A stretch of DNA of 64,000 nucleotides from assembly GCA_017549505.1 (NCBI GenBank), contig JAFYUS010000030.1, positions 88,625-152,624 of the forward strand, in the 5' to 3' direction. The stretch is from Bacteroidales bacterium (lineage in GTDB: Bacteria; Bacteroidota; Bacteroidia; Bacteroidales; UBA932). Position 1 is the first letter of the stretch; every line of letters begins with the position of its first letter. The position numbers and the translations under genes were made by a program. This document shows, in pieces, positions 9,746-17,846 of the stretch. The notes under the pieces are model-generated. The model was given only the letters and a program-made list of their open reading frames with translations. It searched no databases and was not told the DNA's origin.

Positions 9746-9753
9746 CAAATATA
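9746..9753 (-). promoter_or_regulatory. -7 box for the patatin operon
   Basis: On the minus strand the sequence is TATATTTG, which fits TAnnTTTG. It ends 5 nt before the chosen ATG, so the transcript would be almost leaderless. No TTTG is visible at the -33 position, which is occupied by the pfl terminator. Confidence 0.45.
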
Positions 9754-9759
9754 ACAAAA

Positions 9760-9783
9760 AAAAGAACCTCGGGAGGTTCTTTT
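9760..9783 (-). terminator. Intrinsic terminator of pflB-pflA
   Basis: AAGAACCT (9762-9769) pairs with AGGTTCTT (9774-9781) around CGGG, and the pairing extends by two A-T pairs. On the minus strand the stem is followed by a run of Ts. It lies 3 nt after the pflA stop. Confidence 0.85.
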
Positions 9784-9786
9784 CAG

Positions 9787-10512
9787 TTAATTCAGTATCA
9801 CGCAGTCAAAATATTCCTTGAATATCTCAGTCGCTCTGTCGAGCTGCTGTGGAGTGTTGGAAGGAGTTCCTTCCAGCTTGTATTCCCATCCGAGAGACTC
9901 ATACTTGTGCTTTCCTAGGGTATGGTATGGAAGAATCTCCACTCTTTGGAGCATCCTGAAGTTTCTGAAATGTTCTCCAAGGGCTCTGATGTCTTCCTCG
10001 AAGTCGCTGATTCCGGGAACCAGGACATATCTGAGCCAGAAAGGCTTTCCGTTATCCTCAAGCCATTGTGCGGTCTTCAATGTCTGCTCGTTGCTGCGTC
10101 CTGTAAGAGCTTCATGTCTGGCATTGTTGAACTGCTTGCAGTCAAGAAGTACCAGGTCAGTCTGCTTCAGGAGCTCTTCGATATCGCTGTTCCACGCTCC
10201 GCCGTTGGTGTCCAGACATATGTTTATGCCTTCCTCCTTCAGCCTTGCGAACAGAGGCAGAAGTTCCTTTGCCTGCATTGTAGGTTCTCCGCCGGAGAAT
10301 GTGACACCGCCTCTTCTGCCGAAGAAAGGCTTCTGGTTCACGGCCATCTTCACGATATGTTCGGTTTCGGTAGGAGTACCGCCATCAAAGCTTATCGTAT
10401 CCGGGTTCGCGCAGTAAAGACAACGGAACGGACATCCTTGAAGAAATACGACGAGCCTGAGGCCAGGTCCGTCGTATGTTCCCATTGATTCGTATGAATG
10501 TACCTTTATCAT
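9787..10512 (-). CDS. pflA: Pyruvate formate-lyase activating enzyme (radical SAM)
   Basis: The 241-residue protein has the radical SAM cluster motif CxxxCxxC at Cys27, Cys31 and Cys34 (GCPFRCLYC) and the glycine-rich FSGGEPTMQ segment. It cleaves S-adenosylmethionine and uses the resulting radical to abstract a hydrogen from the glycine of PFL. The gene is in the expected place: its ATG overlaps the pflB stop by one base (TAATG), which implies translational coupling, and a strong terminator follows. Length and motifs are typical and nothing is missing. Confidence 0.96.
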   Translation of the reverse strand: MIKVHSYESMGTYDGPGLRLVVFLQGCPFRCLYCANPDTISFDGGTPTETEHIVKMAVNQKPFFGRRGGVTFSGGEPTMQAKELLPLFARLKEEGINICLDTNGGAWNSDIEELLKQTDLVLLDCKQFNNARHEALTGRSNEQTLKTAQWLEDNGKPFWLRYVLVPGISDFEEDIRALGEHFRNFRMLQRVEILPYHTLGKHKYESLGWEYKLEGTPSNTPQQLDRATEIFKEYFDCVILN

Positions 10513-12734
10513 TACATTGACTCGTGGAATGTTCTTGAAATCACCTCGAGCTGCTGCTCACGGCTGAGTCTGATGAAGTTTACAGCGTATCCTGAAACTC
10601 GGATAGTAAGCTGCGGATACTTCTCAGGATGCTCCATCGCATCTTCAAGCATCTCCCTGTTGAGGACGTTCACGTTGAGGTGGTGTGCACCCTTTGTGAA
10701 GTAACCGTCCATCATTGTGATGAGGTTGTCGATCTTGTCCTCCTCAGTAGGACCGAGCGACTTAGGCACGATGGAGAATGTATTTGAGATACCGTCCTTT
10801 GAATCGTGGTAGTCAAGCTTTGCTACCGATGAGAGTGAAGCGATGGCTCCGTGGGTGTCGCGTCCGTGCATAGGGTTTGCACCTGGTGCGAATGCCACTC
10901 CCTTGGCACGTCCGTCAGGTGTAGCACCTGTCTTTCTTCCGTACATCACGTTAGATGTGATTGTAAGGAGCGAGAGTGTAGGCTCGGCGCCCTTGTATAC
11001 CTTGTGTGTGCAGAGCTCTGTATTGAAGAACTGTACGACGTCTCTTGCAAGAACGTCAACGAGGTCGTTGTCGTTACCGAACATCGGGAATGTTCCCTCG
11101 ATGTCGAAGCCGTCAGTAAGTCCTTCTGCGTTACGGCGTGCCGTAACCTTTGCGTACTTGATCGCTGAAAGCGAGTCTGCTACGATTGAAAGTCCTGCTA
11201 CACCGTATGCGAGGTTGATCTTAGGATTTGTATCGATGAACGCCATCTGTGACTTCTCATAGTCATACTTGTCATGCATGAAGTGGATGATGTTCATTGT
11301 CTCGTTGTATACACGTGCTACTTCGTGAAGTACCTTCTTGTAGTTCTCCATTACCTCGTCGAAGTCAAGAACATCGCTCTTGAGAGGCTTGATGCCCTCT
11401 ACGATAAGTGTTCCGGTGTTTTCGCAACGTCCGCCGTTGAGAGCGAGAAGAAGTGCCTTTGCGAGGTTGGCGCGTGCTCCGAAGAACTGGATTGCCTTAC
11501 CGATCGCCTGGTATGATACGCAGCATGCGATACCGTAGTCGTCGCAACCTCTTACCTTGCGCATGAGGGAGTCGTTCTCGTACTGGACTGAGCTGGTCTC
11601 GATGGAAACCTTTGCGCAGAACTCCTTGAATCCCTCAGGAAGTTCAGGGTGCCAGAGAACCGTCATGTTTGGCTCAGGTGCAGGTCCGAGGTTGTAGAGA
11701 GTCTGGAGGAAGCGGAAAGATGTCTTTGTCACCTTGCTCTTACCGCCTGTGAAGCGGCCTCCGATAGACTCGGTGATCCAGGTAGGGTCTCCTGCAAAAA
11801 GGTCGTTGTATGAGTTCATTCTCAGGTGACGTACCATTCTGAGCTTCATTACGAACTGGTCGATGAGCTCCTGTGCGAATGTCTCGTCGATGAGGTTGTG
11901 GTCGAGGTCATACTGGATGTAGATGTCGAGGAAAGACGATACGTTTCCGAGAGACATCGCTGCTCCGTCCTGCTCCTTCACTGCTGCGAGGTATGCCATG
12001 TAAAGCCACTGGACAGCCTCCTGTGCATTTGTTGCAGGTCTGCTGAGGTCGAGTCCGTAGTATGAACCCATCACCTTGATCTCCTGGAGGGCGCGGATCT
12101 GCTCTGCAACCTCCTCGCGGAGAGTGATGCGTGAGCGGGTCATTGTACCTGTGAGGTTCCTGAGGTCCTCTCTCTTTGCCTCGATAAGTCTGTCGATACC
12201 GTAGAGGGCAAGTCTTCTGTAGTCACCGATGATACGTCCTCTTGAGTAATTGTCAGGAAGTCCTGTGAGGAATCCGAGAGACCTGTACTTGCGGATCTCC
12301 TCTGTATATACGTCAAAAACTCCGTCGTTGTGGGTCTTTCTGTAATGTGTGAAGATCTCCTTTACCTTAGGGTCGAGTTCCACACCGTTCTCAAGACATG
12401 CCTTTTCGACCACCTTGAGACCTCCGAAAGGCTTGATTGCCCTTCTGAGAAGCTCGTCGGTCTGGAGACCTACGATGAGCTCGTTCTCCTTGTCGATATA
12501 ACCTGCTGCGTGAGATGTTATGGTAGAGATTGTCTTTGCATCGATTGAACGGACACCGCCGTTGGCTCTTTCTTCTGCGAGAGCCTCAAGGCATTTGTTC
12601 CAAAGCTTCTTTGTGCGCTCAGTTGCGCCTGCGAGGAAGGATGCGTCTCCTTCATAAGGGGTGATGTTGTTGTAAACGAAATCTGCAACATCGATTCTGC
12701 GGCTCCATCTGCCGTCATTGAACTTCTGCGTCAT
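10512..12734 (-). CDS. pflB: Pyruvate formate-lyase (formate C-acetyltransferase)
   Basis: The enzyme converts pyruvate and CoA to acetyl-CoA and formate in the absence of oxygen. The 740-residue protein has the paired active-site cysteines Cys404-Cys405 (IACCVSY) and the glycyl-radical site Gly715 in RVSGYAVNF near the C-terminus. The ATG at 12734 ([10 protein letters not shown]) is chosen because the family starts this way and because an upstream extension of the frame would run through the promoter. The promoter is well formed (TTG at 12801-12803, 20 nt, TATCTTTG at 12773-12780). A 14-bp inverted repeat lies directly upstream of the -33 element and could be a regulator site or the end of ssb. 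Codon use is like its neighbours. Confidence 0.97.
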   Translation of the reverse strand: MTQKFNDGRWSRRIDVADFVYNNITPYEGDASFLAGATERTKKLWNKCLEALAEERANGGVRSIDAKTISTITSHAAGYIDKENELIVGLQTDELLRRAIKPFGGLKVVEKACLENGVELDPKVKEIFTHYRKTHNDGVFDVYTEEIRKYRSLGFLTGLPDNYSRGRIIGDYRRLALYGIDRLIEAKREDLRNLTGTMTRSRITLREEVAEQIRALQEIKVMGSYYGLDLSRPATNAQEAVQWLYMAYLAAVKEQDGAAMSLGNVSSFLDIYIQYDLDHNLIDETFAQELIDQFVMKLRMVRHLRMNSYNDLFAGDPTWITESIGGRFTGGKSKVTKTSFRFLQTLYNLGPAPEPNMTVLWHPELPEGFKEFCAKVSIETSSVQYENDSLMRKVRGCDDYGIACCVSYQAIGKAIQFFGARANLAKALLLALNGGRCENTGTLIVEGIKPLKSDVLDFDEVMENYKKVLHEVARVYNETMNIIHFMHDKYDYEKSQMAFIDTNPKINLAYGVAGLSIVADSLSAIKYAKVTARRNAEGLTDGFDIEGTFPMFGNDNDLVDVLARDVVQFFNTELCTHKVYKGAEPTLSLLTITSNVMYGRKTGATPDGRAKGVAFAPGANPMHGRDTHGAIASLSSVAKLDYHDSKDGISNTFSIVPKSLGPTEEDKIDNLITMMDGYFTKGAHHLNVNVLNREMLEDAMEHPEKYPQLTIRVSGYAVNFIRLSREQQLEVISRTFHESM

Positions 12735-12772
12735 AAATCCAATATTTAAATATCTTCTTTCAAAAACGCTGG

Positions 12773-12803
12773 CAAAGATACTTTCTATCGGATATATACG
12801 CAA
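12773..12803 (-). promoter_or_regulatory. Promoter of pflB-pflA
   Basis: On the minus strand TTG (12801-12803), a 20-nt spacer and TATCTTTG (12773-12780) match the Bacteroidota pattern TTTG...TAnnTTTG. The transcript would start about 30 nt before the pflB ATG. Confidence 0.75.
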
Positions 12804-12806
12804 TCC

Positions 12807-12851
12807 AATCAGGCGCGATTATGTTAAATAAATATTAAATCGCGCCTGATT
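12807..12851. repeat. 14-bp perfect inverted repeat between ssb and pflB
   Basis: AATCAGGCGCGATT (12807-12820) and AATCGCGCCTGATT (12838-12851) are perfect reverse complements around a 17-nt AT-rich loop. It starts 10 nt after the ssb stop and ends 3 nt before the pflB -33 element. There is no T-run after the stem on the minus strand, so it is either a T-less terminator of ssb or an operator for pflB. Confidence 0.8.
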
Positions 12852-12860
12852 CCTTAACTC

Positions 12861-13196
12861 TTATGCGGCTTCTTCTTCCGAAAGGATGCGTATCTTGTAT
12901 GCAATTACCTCATGTAGCTGTTTTTCAACGCCTTCCGCGTTGGTGTACTTGAATGTCCTGAGGCGTCCGGTCACATTGACCGGAGTGCCTCTTGTTATTG
13001 TACTCAGGTCCGGCATGTCCCTGCCTTCCCATGCAGTGACCTGATGCCATGTCGTCTCATTTGCCGCTCCTCCATCACGTGTCTTATAGAGGTATTCTGT
13101 GACCAGTGAAAAGTTCGCCACCATGTTGTCCCCTACGATGTTGGTCCTGATTGTTCCGACCCTGCCCTGCAGTTCGATTCTGTTGATGTGCTCCAT
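12861..13196 (-). CDS. ssb: Short single-stranded DNA-binding protein
   Basis: The 111-residue protein is one OB fold of the SSB type (MEHINRIELQGRVGTI..., WHQVTAW, INVTGRLR-like strand). The ATG at 13196 is chosen because the family starts there; 16 further codons upstream are open but unlike the family. Normal bacterial SSB has a disordered tail ending in an acidic DDDIPF-like tip that recruits repair proteins. Here the protein stops right after the OB fold with SEEEAA, so the tail is missing or reduced to three Glu. It is therefore more likely an accessory SSB than the main replication SSB, which would be elsewhere. It is divergent from a zinc-ribbon protein gene. Confidence 0.85.
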   Translation of the reverse strand: MEHINRIELQGRVGTIRTNIVGDNMVANFSLVTEYLYKTRDGGAANETTWHQVTAWEGRDMPDLSTITRGTPVNVTGRLRTFKYTNAEGVEKQLHEVIAYKIRILSEEEAA

Positions 13197-13378
13197 AAAA
13201 TTTTCTTTCTTTTGTCTGTTAATGATCTGATTGTCTGTTCCCACATCTTATGCGCACTCGATATGTTGAGTCCAAAGTAAGTCAATGTTTTGGTCCGGAT
13301 CATAAATTTTCACGCGATGCAAAGAATTGTTTTTCCGTTTTTTATAATCATCTCACTTTTTTTATGATGCATGGATTT

Positions 13379-13396
13379 ATTTTATCATGCTAAAAT
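13379..13396. promoter_or_regulatory. Near-palindromic site, possible operator
   Basis: ATTTTATCATGCTAAAAT is symmetric at 16 of 18 positions. It lies upstream of the direct repeat pair and of the zinc-ribbon gene. A binding role is inferred from symmetry only. Confidence 0.4.
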
Positions 13397-13417
13397 TTAT
13401 TTTAGTCTTGGGCCGAT

Positions 13418-13457
13418 GATAAGAAAAGGAAAAACTTTTGATAAGAAAAGGAAAAAC
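13418..13457 (+). repeat. Two 18-bp direct repeats, 22-nt period
   Basis: The 18-base unit GATAAGAAAAGGAAAAAC occurs perfectly at 13418-13435 and 13440-13457, separated by TTTT. The period is close to two helical turns, so both copies face the same side of the DNA, as expected for paired protein sites. It lies 65 nt before the zinc-ribbon gene ATG. Confidence 0.75.
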
Positions 13458-13521
13458 CGTGATCCGGCTATTTGATATCTCATGTCAGCCCATGATATTT
13501 GCCGACAAAAAGAGGTTGGCA

Positions 13522-13902
13522 ATGGTATACAAAAAGTATGAAAGGCATATTCCCGTATGTCTGGAGTGTGGGGATCAGATACGGTATGGACGTACCGACA
13601 AGAAGTTCTGCTGCGACGAGTGCCGGACAAAGAACTACAATGAGCGTACGAGGAAGAGCAGGGCGTTCAAGAGGCGGGTACTTAATGTCCTTGCCCGCAA
13701 TTATGACCTCCTTGATAATCTTATAAAGTCAGATGTCGATTCGGTCGACCTCATGTCGCTTGCTTCTCTGGGATTTGTTCCCTCACTGATGACTTCATTC
13801 AGAAAATGCGGAAAGCATGATGAGTGCTGCTGTTTTGACATCAGATACATCATGACCGGCACGCGTATATATTCCATATCGAAAATAGAAAACTTTGACT
13901 AA
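13522..13902 (+). CDS. Zinc-ribbon protein of unknown function
   Basis: The 126-residue protein (from ATG 13522; an upstream TTG start at 13438 would overlap the direct repeats) has a four-Cys zinc ribbon at its start: VCLECGDQIRYGRTDKKFCCDEC, residues about 14-36. A basic segment (RTRKSRAFKRR) and a helical region follow, then a Cys-rich patch CGKHDECCCFD and a C-terminal stretch ending in ISKIENFD. The zinc ribbon plus basic patch suggests nucleic-acid binding. I recall similar short proteins only as hypothetical proteins of Bacteroidales. It is divergent from the short ssb, which may mean shared regulation. Confidence 0.7.
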   Translation: MVYKKYERHIPVCLECGDQIRYGRTDKKFCCDECRTKNYNERTRKSRAFKRRVLNVLARNYDLLDNLIKSDVDSVDLMSLASLGFVPSLMTSFRKCGKHDECCCFDIRYIMTGTRIYSISKIENFD

Positions 13903-13907
13903 CTTTG
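13900..13907 (+). promoter_or_regulatory. -7 box for the M3 peptidase gene
   Basis: TAACTTTG fits TAnnTTTG and overlaps the stop codon of the preceding gene; the ATG of the peptidase is 36 nt further. No clear TTTG is seen at -33. Confidence 0.5.
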
Positions 13908-13942
13908 CATCCCGGTATGGAATTATCATAAACAACATAAAA

Positions 13943-16033
13943 ATGAAGAAATTACTTATTGCAGGCGCTGCGCTTGCACTTATCACTGGATGCAACATGA
14001 AGACCAATCCGCTTCTTACAGAGTCATCCGCACCGTTCGGAGCTCCTCAGTTCGACAAGATCGAGAACGAACATTACCTTCCGGCCTTCGAGACAGCCAT
14101 CGCTGAGGCTAAGGCCGAAATCGATGCAATCATTGCGAATGAGGAAGAGCCTACATTCGAGAACACAATCGAGGCTATGGAATATGCCGGCGAAACCTTC
14201 GGCAACGTGGCAAGCATATTCTACAACCTGATGGAGGCGAATACAAACGATCAGATGCAGGAAATCGCCGAACAGCTTTCTCCGATGCTTACAGAGTATG
14301 AGATGTATGTTTCCCTCAATCCTGTCCTTTTTGAAAAGGTGAAGACAGTATATGAGAAGAGAAACGAACTCGGCCTCGCACAGGACCAGATGAAGCTCCT
14401 TGAGGACAACTACAAGGGCTTTGTGCGTGGTGGAGCAAACCTTTCTGATGAAGACAAGGAACTCTACAGCAAGTGGTCTGAGGAACTGTCCCTTACTACT
14501 CTCCAGTTCAGCAAGAATGTTCTTGCTGCTACAAATGCCTATGTGCTTAATATTACAGATGAGGCAGACCTTGCAGGCCTTCCTGACTTTGTAAGGACTA
14601 TGGCAGCAGAGACTGCTGCCGAGAAGGGTCTCGAGGGTTGGGCTTTCACCCTTCAGGCTCCTAGCTACAGTCCGTTCCTCAAGTACAGCGAGAACCGTGA
14701 GCTTCGCAGACAGATCTGGACAGCATACAATACAAGAGCGATCGGTGGTGAATTTGACAATACCGAGATCGTAAAGAAGATCGTTGACCTCAGGATCAAG
14801 ATCGCCAACATCCTTGGTTATGAGACATATGCTGACTATGCACTTGAAGAGAGAATGGCCAAGAACAAGCAGACTGTGACTGAGTTCATCATGAACCTTC
14901 TCGAGCCTTCGCTCCCATTCGCAAAGAAGGATGTAGCTGATGTGTTCGCATATGCAAAGAAGAACGGCTTCGAGGGCAAGAGACTCGAGTCATGGGATTT
15001 CAGCTACTGGTCAGAGAAGTACCAGCAGGCTGAGTACTCGCTCAGCGCTGAGGAACTCAAGCCTTATTTCCAGCTTGAGAGCTGCATAGATGCAGTCTTC
15101 GGTCTTGCAACCCGTCTTTACGGTATCTCTTTCACAGAGCTTGACAATGTTCCTGTATATCATGAGGATGTAAAGGTATATGAAGTAAAGGACGCTGACG
15201 GCAGCCACCTTGCACTCTTCTATGCTGACTTCTTCCCACGCGCAAGCAAGAGAGGCGGTGCATGGATGACAGAGTTCCGTGGCCAGAGCATCAAGGACGG
15301 TGTCGAGAAGAGACCTTTCATCAGCATAGTATGCAATTTCACAAAGCCTACAGCAGACGCTCCGTCACTCATCACCCACGATGAGCTCACTACATTCCTC
15401 CACGAGTTCGGACACGCTCTCCACGGTATCTTCGCACAGGGACGTTACGGTTCGCTTACCGGAACCAATGTAAGCCGCGACTTCGTCGAGCTTCCTTCGC
15501 AGATCATGGAGAACTGGGCGTTCGAGCCAGAGTACCTCAACTCATTTGCAAAGCACTATCAGACAGGCGAGCCTATCCCTGCAGACCTTATCGAGAAGAT
15601 CGTTGCAGCAAAGAACTACCTTGCCGGTTATGCTCAGGTACGTCAGCTCCATTATGGACTTCTTGACATGTCATGGCATACTCTCACAGCAGTTCCTGAA
15701 GAAGGAACCGTAGAGTTTGAGAGCAAGTCTCTTGCTCCATACGCTGTGATGCCTGCAGTAGAGGGCACAGCCTTCTCAGGTTCATTCTCGCATATCTTCA
15801 GCGGCGGATACTCAGCAGGTTACTACTCATACAAGTGGGCAGAGGTTCTCGAGGCAGACGCATTCTCACTCTTCAAGGAGAAGGGCATCTTCAATACAGA
15901 AGTTGCAGCATCTTTCCGTGAGAACATCCTTTCAAAGGGCGGCGCGCAGGATGAAGCCGTGATCTACCGCAACTTCCGCGGCCACGACCCGCAGCCTGAA
16001 GCCCTCATGCAGAAGCTCGGACTTACAAAGTAA
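13943..16033 (+). CDS. dcp: M3 family peptidyl-dipeptidase, lipoprotein form
   Basis: The 696-residue protein is a thermolysin-fold M3 metallopeptidase with the zinc motif HEFGH at residues 487-491 (FLHEFGHALHG) and the further conserved segments GTNVSRDFVELPSQIMENW and GYYSYKWAE. Enzymes of this type (Dcp) release dipeptides from the C-terminus of small peptides. The ATG at 13943 is chosen because it begins a lipoprotein signal (LALITGC, Cys17), which would anchor the enzyme in the envelope rather than leave it cytoplasmic. An earlier in-frame ATG at 13895 lies upstream of the -7 box and is unlikely. It is monocistronic, followed by a large hairpin repeat. Confidence 0.95.
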   Translation: MKKLLIAGAALALITGCNMKTNPLLTESSAPFGAPQFDKIENEHYLPAFETAIAEAKAEIDAIIANEEEPTFENTIEAMEYAGETFGNVASIFYNLMEANTNDQMQEIAEQLSPMLTEYEMYVSLNPVLFEKVKTVYEKRNELGLAQDQMKLLEDNYKGFVRGGANLSDEDKELYSKWSEELSLTTLQFSKNVLAATNAYVLNITDEADLAGLPDFVRTMAAETAAEKGLEGWAFTLQAPSYSPFLKYSENRELRRQIWTAYNTRAIGGEFDNTEIVKKIVDLRIKIANILGYETYADYALEERMAKNKQTVTEFIMNLLEPSLPFAKKDVADVFAYAKKNGFEGKRLESWDFSYWSEKYQQAEYSLSAEELKPYFQLESCIDAVFGLATRLYGISFTELDNVPVYHEDVKVYEVKDADGSHLALFYADFFPRASKRGGAWMTEFRGQSIKDGVEKRPFISIVCNFTKPTADAPSLITHDELTTFLHEFGHALHGIFAQGRYGSLTGTNVSRDFVELPSQIMENWAFEPEYLNSFAKHYQTGEPIPADLIEKIVAAKNYLAGYAQVRQLHYGLLDMSWHTLTAVPEEGTVEFESKSLAPYAVMPAVEGTAFSGSFSHIFSGGYSAGYYSYKWAEVLEADAFSLFKEKGIFNTEVAASFRENILSKGGAQDEAVIYRNFRGHDPQPEALMQKLGLTK

Positions 16034-16063
16034 TCTGACTTAAGAAACAGAATCTTAACATAT

Positions 16064-16132
16064 AAAGCCACAATCCCCCGACCGTCGGAAAGCAGAAGAC
16101 TAAGGTAAATGCTTTCCTCCCGGTCGGGGGAT
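16064..16132 (+). repeat. Palindromic repeat R1 (left copy), also hairpin after the M3 peptidase
   Basis: A long imperfect hairpin: CCCCCGACCG near the start pairs with CGGTCGGGGG near the end, with AAAGCA/TGCTTT inside. It is followed by ATATTATTTTT and so could stop transcription from the peptidase gene. Bases 16065-16132 match the reverse complement of 20261-20328 at 67 of 68 positions. Confidence 0.85.
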
Positions 16133-16169
16133 ATTATTTTTAATGCTGGTCAGGAGTAGATCAGATCGT

Positions 16170-16373
16170 TTCTGTCCGGAGATTCGCCCAGATTTCCGGA
16201 CGGACGGCATCAAATCAGCCTTCTGTTCGGATATTCCTACCCATTCCCGGACGACTCGCCTCAAAAACGATACCTATCCTTAAATTCCTGCTGATTCCCG
16301 GACAACCTGCCTTGGATCCGCCTTCTGTCCGGATTTAGCGCTGATATTCCGGACGGGAATCGAATCTAGTAGC
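16170..16373 (+). repeat. Four degenerate 51-bp tandem repeats
   Basis: Units start at 16170, 16221, 16272 and 16323, exactly 51 nt apart. Units 1, 2 and 4 begin TTCTGTCCGGA or TTCTGTTCGGA, and all four have TTCCGGAC or TTCCCGGAC about 20 nt later. In units 1 and 4 GTCCGGA and TCCGGAC can pair as a small hairpin. Unit 3 is the most decayed. No reading frame or family supports a protein. Confidence 0.75.
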
Positions 16374-16410
16374 AATATATAAGTAATTGATAGATAGTAC
16401 TTTACAAGAA

Positions 16411-16438
16411 CTGCGTGCCGCCAAAGGGGAGCACGCAG
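16411..16438 (-). repeat. Palindromic repeat R2 (left copy), hairpin after the nucleoside permease
   Basis: CTGCGTGC and GCACGCAG form an 8-bp stem around a 12-nt loop. It lies 28 nt beyond the stop of the permease gene and may end its transcript. The same 28 bases occur inverted at 20150-20177. Confidence 0.8.
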
Positions 16439-16466
16439 TTTCTGTAAAATGTTGGTATTTAATTGA

Positions 16467-17747
16467 TTACGCGATCTTCTCGTCTGTCTTAGGAGCCTTG
16501 AAGAGGATCATGAAGAGGATTGCCACTACAAGGGCGTAGGCAGCAAAGGTGTACCATGCTGCGCTCCAGTTCGGCTCGGCAGCGTTGTATACGAAGTGGT
16601 TCACTACGGCCTGGGCGCTGAGGGTACCGATTGTAGCTCCGATACCGTTTGTCATCAGCATGAAGAGGCCCTGTGCGCTGTTCTGAAGCTTGTCGCTTGT
16701 ACGCATGTTGGTGTAGAGGGCACCTGAAATGTTGAAGAAGTCGAAGGCAACGCCGTAAACGATCATCGAAAGGATAAGCATCCATACGCCTGAACCCGGA
16801 TCACCGGCTCCGAAGAGTCCGAAACGGAGTACCCAAGCGAACATGGCGATGAGCATTACTCTCTTGATTCCGAACAGTCTCATTGCGGCAGGGATAAGGA
16901 GGATGCCGAGAGTCTCTGAAATCTGAGAGATGGAGATGAGGGCGTTTGCGTTACGCGCACCCCATGTATCTGCAAATTCTGGAACTTCCTGGAAGTGTGA
17001 TATGAATGGGTTTGCAAAACCGTTGGTAATCTGGAGTGCAACACCAAGAAGCATAGAGAAGATGAAGAAAATTGCCATCTGTCTGTCCTTGAACAGTGAG
17101 AATGCATTGAGGCCGAAGCGCTCCGCAAGAGTCTGTCCTTCAGTGGCGTTCTTGTTGCATGGACATGCCGGAAGAGTGAAGCAATAGATGAGCATCGCCA
17201 ATCCGAGAACACCTGAAACGATGAACTGGTTGTATGAGTGCTGATACTGTACGCCTGCTCCGTTTTTCATGAAGTTCACGAAGAGCATTGCGATGATGAA
17301 GCCTACTGTTCCGAATACGCGGATAGGAGGGAAGTCCTTTACAGTATCATATCCGTTTCTTTCAAGAATACCGAAAGCTACAGAGTTCGAGAGTGCGATT
17401 GTCGGCATGTAGAAGGCTACGCTTACCGCATAAAGGCCGAATAGGATGCTGAATGAGACATCTGCTCCTGCAGTCATTCCGTAGAGACCGGCTCCGGCCA
17501 TTGCTGCTCCGGCAATACCGTGGCAAAGTCCGAGAAGTTTCTGTCCGGGGATGAACTTGTCAGCCACGATGCCCATGAGGGTAGGCATGAAGATGGAAAC
17601 GATTCCCTGCATTGAATAGAAGATACCGATACGTGTAGCGAGTCCGACTGATGCAAGATAGCTTCCCATCGAAGTGAGGTATGATCCCCATACAGCCCAC
17701 TGGATGATGTTCATCACGATCAGCCTTAATTTGATTGATTTGTTCAT
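16467..17747 (-). CDS. Nucleoside:H+ symporter (MFS, NupG family)
   Basis: The 426-residue protein has about twelve membrane helices and the start typical of the NupG/XapB group (LRLIVMNIIQWAVWGSYLTSMG), with GIVADKFIP in the first cytoplasmic loop. It imports nucleosides in symport with protons across the inner membrane. The gene is divergent from tgt, with both -7 boxes within 40 nt of each other, so the two could share control; since Tgt is a guanine-exchange enzyme on tRNA this pairing may or may not be meaningful. The gene lies inside the segment flanked by nested inverted repeats. Which nucleosides are carried cannot be told. Confidence 0.85.
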   Translation of the reverse strand: MNKSIKLRLIVMNIIQWAVWGSYLTSMGSYLASVGLATRIGIFYSMQGIVSIFMPTLMGIVADKFIPGQKLLGLCHGIAGAAMAGAGLYGMTAGADVSFSILFGLYAVSVAFYMPTIALSNSVAFGILERNGYDTVKDFPPIRVFGTVGFIIAMLFVNFMKNGAGVQYQHSYNQFIVSGVLGLAMLIYCFTLPACPCNKNATEGQTLAERFGLNAFSLFKDRQMAIFFIFSMLLGVALQITNGFANPFISHFQEVPEFADTWGARNANALISISQISETLGILLIPAAMRLFGIKRVMLIAMFAWVLRFGLFGAGDPGSGVWMLILSMIVYGVAFDFFNISGALYTNMRTSDKLQNSAQGLFMLMTNGIGATIGTLSAQAVVNHFVYNAAEPNWSAAWYTFAAYALVVAILFMILFKAPKTDEKIA

Positions 17748-17790
17748 GATGTTATTACGTGTTATTATTTACCTATGATTTCTCGGGTCA

Positions 17791-17798
17791 CAAATATA
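17791..17798 (-). promoter_or_regulatory. -7 box for the nucleoside permease
   Basis: The minus strand reads TATATTTG (fits TAnnTTTG), 43 nt before the permease ATG. No TTTG is visible at the -33 spacing. Confidence 0.5.
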
Positions 17799-17820
17799 CA
17801 AGATTTTGACTAAAAGTTAG

Positions 17821-17828
17821 TATCTTTG
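17821..17828 (+). promoter_or_regulatory. -7 box for tgt
   Basis: TATCTTTG, 18 nt before the tgt ATG. A TTTG occurs at 17805-17808, but only 12 nt upstream, shorter than the usual 19-21 nt spacer. Confidence 0.5.
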
Positions 17829-17846
17829 ACGGCTAAATTGTTTTGA

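Larger units (their letters stand above)
13197..13521. other. Intergenic region between ssb and the zinc-ribbon gene, with repeats
   Basis: This 325-nt AT-rich stretch has no convincing gene. It holds an 18-nt near-palindrome (13379-13396, 16 of 18 positions symmetric, centre CATG) and an 18-bp perfect direct repeat (13418-13435 and 13440-13457) with a 22-nt period. These look like binding sites for a regulator controlling one or both divergent genes. Confidence 0.7.
16034..16466. other. 433-nt intergenic region with hairpins and tandem repeats
   Basis: There is no gene here. It contains, in order, hairpin repeat R1 (16064-16132), four 51-bp tandem units (16170-16373) and hairpin repeat R2 (16411-16438). 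R1 and R2 recur in reverse orientation and reverse order at 20150-20328. Confidence 0.85.

Noticed and set aside
9744-9746. GTG start for the patatin gene
   Set aside because: It falls inside the predicted -7 box; the ATG at 9740 fits both promoter and family start.
8916-9821. Long open frame (301 codons) on the plus strand opposite the patatin gene
   Set aside because: It lies antisense to a well-conserved gene, runs through the pfl terminator, and its product shows no signal, fold or motif.
16064-16466. CRISPR array or phage attachment sites
   Set aside because: The 51-bp units are degenerate and contiguous with no unique spacers, there are no cas or integrase genes, and the inverted repeats are palindromic hairpins.
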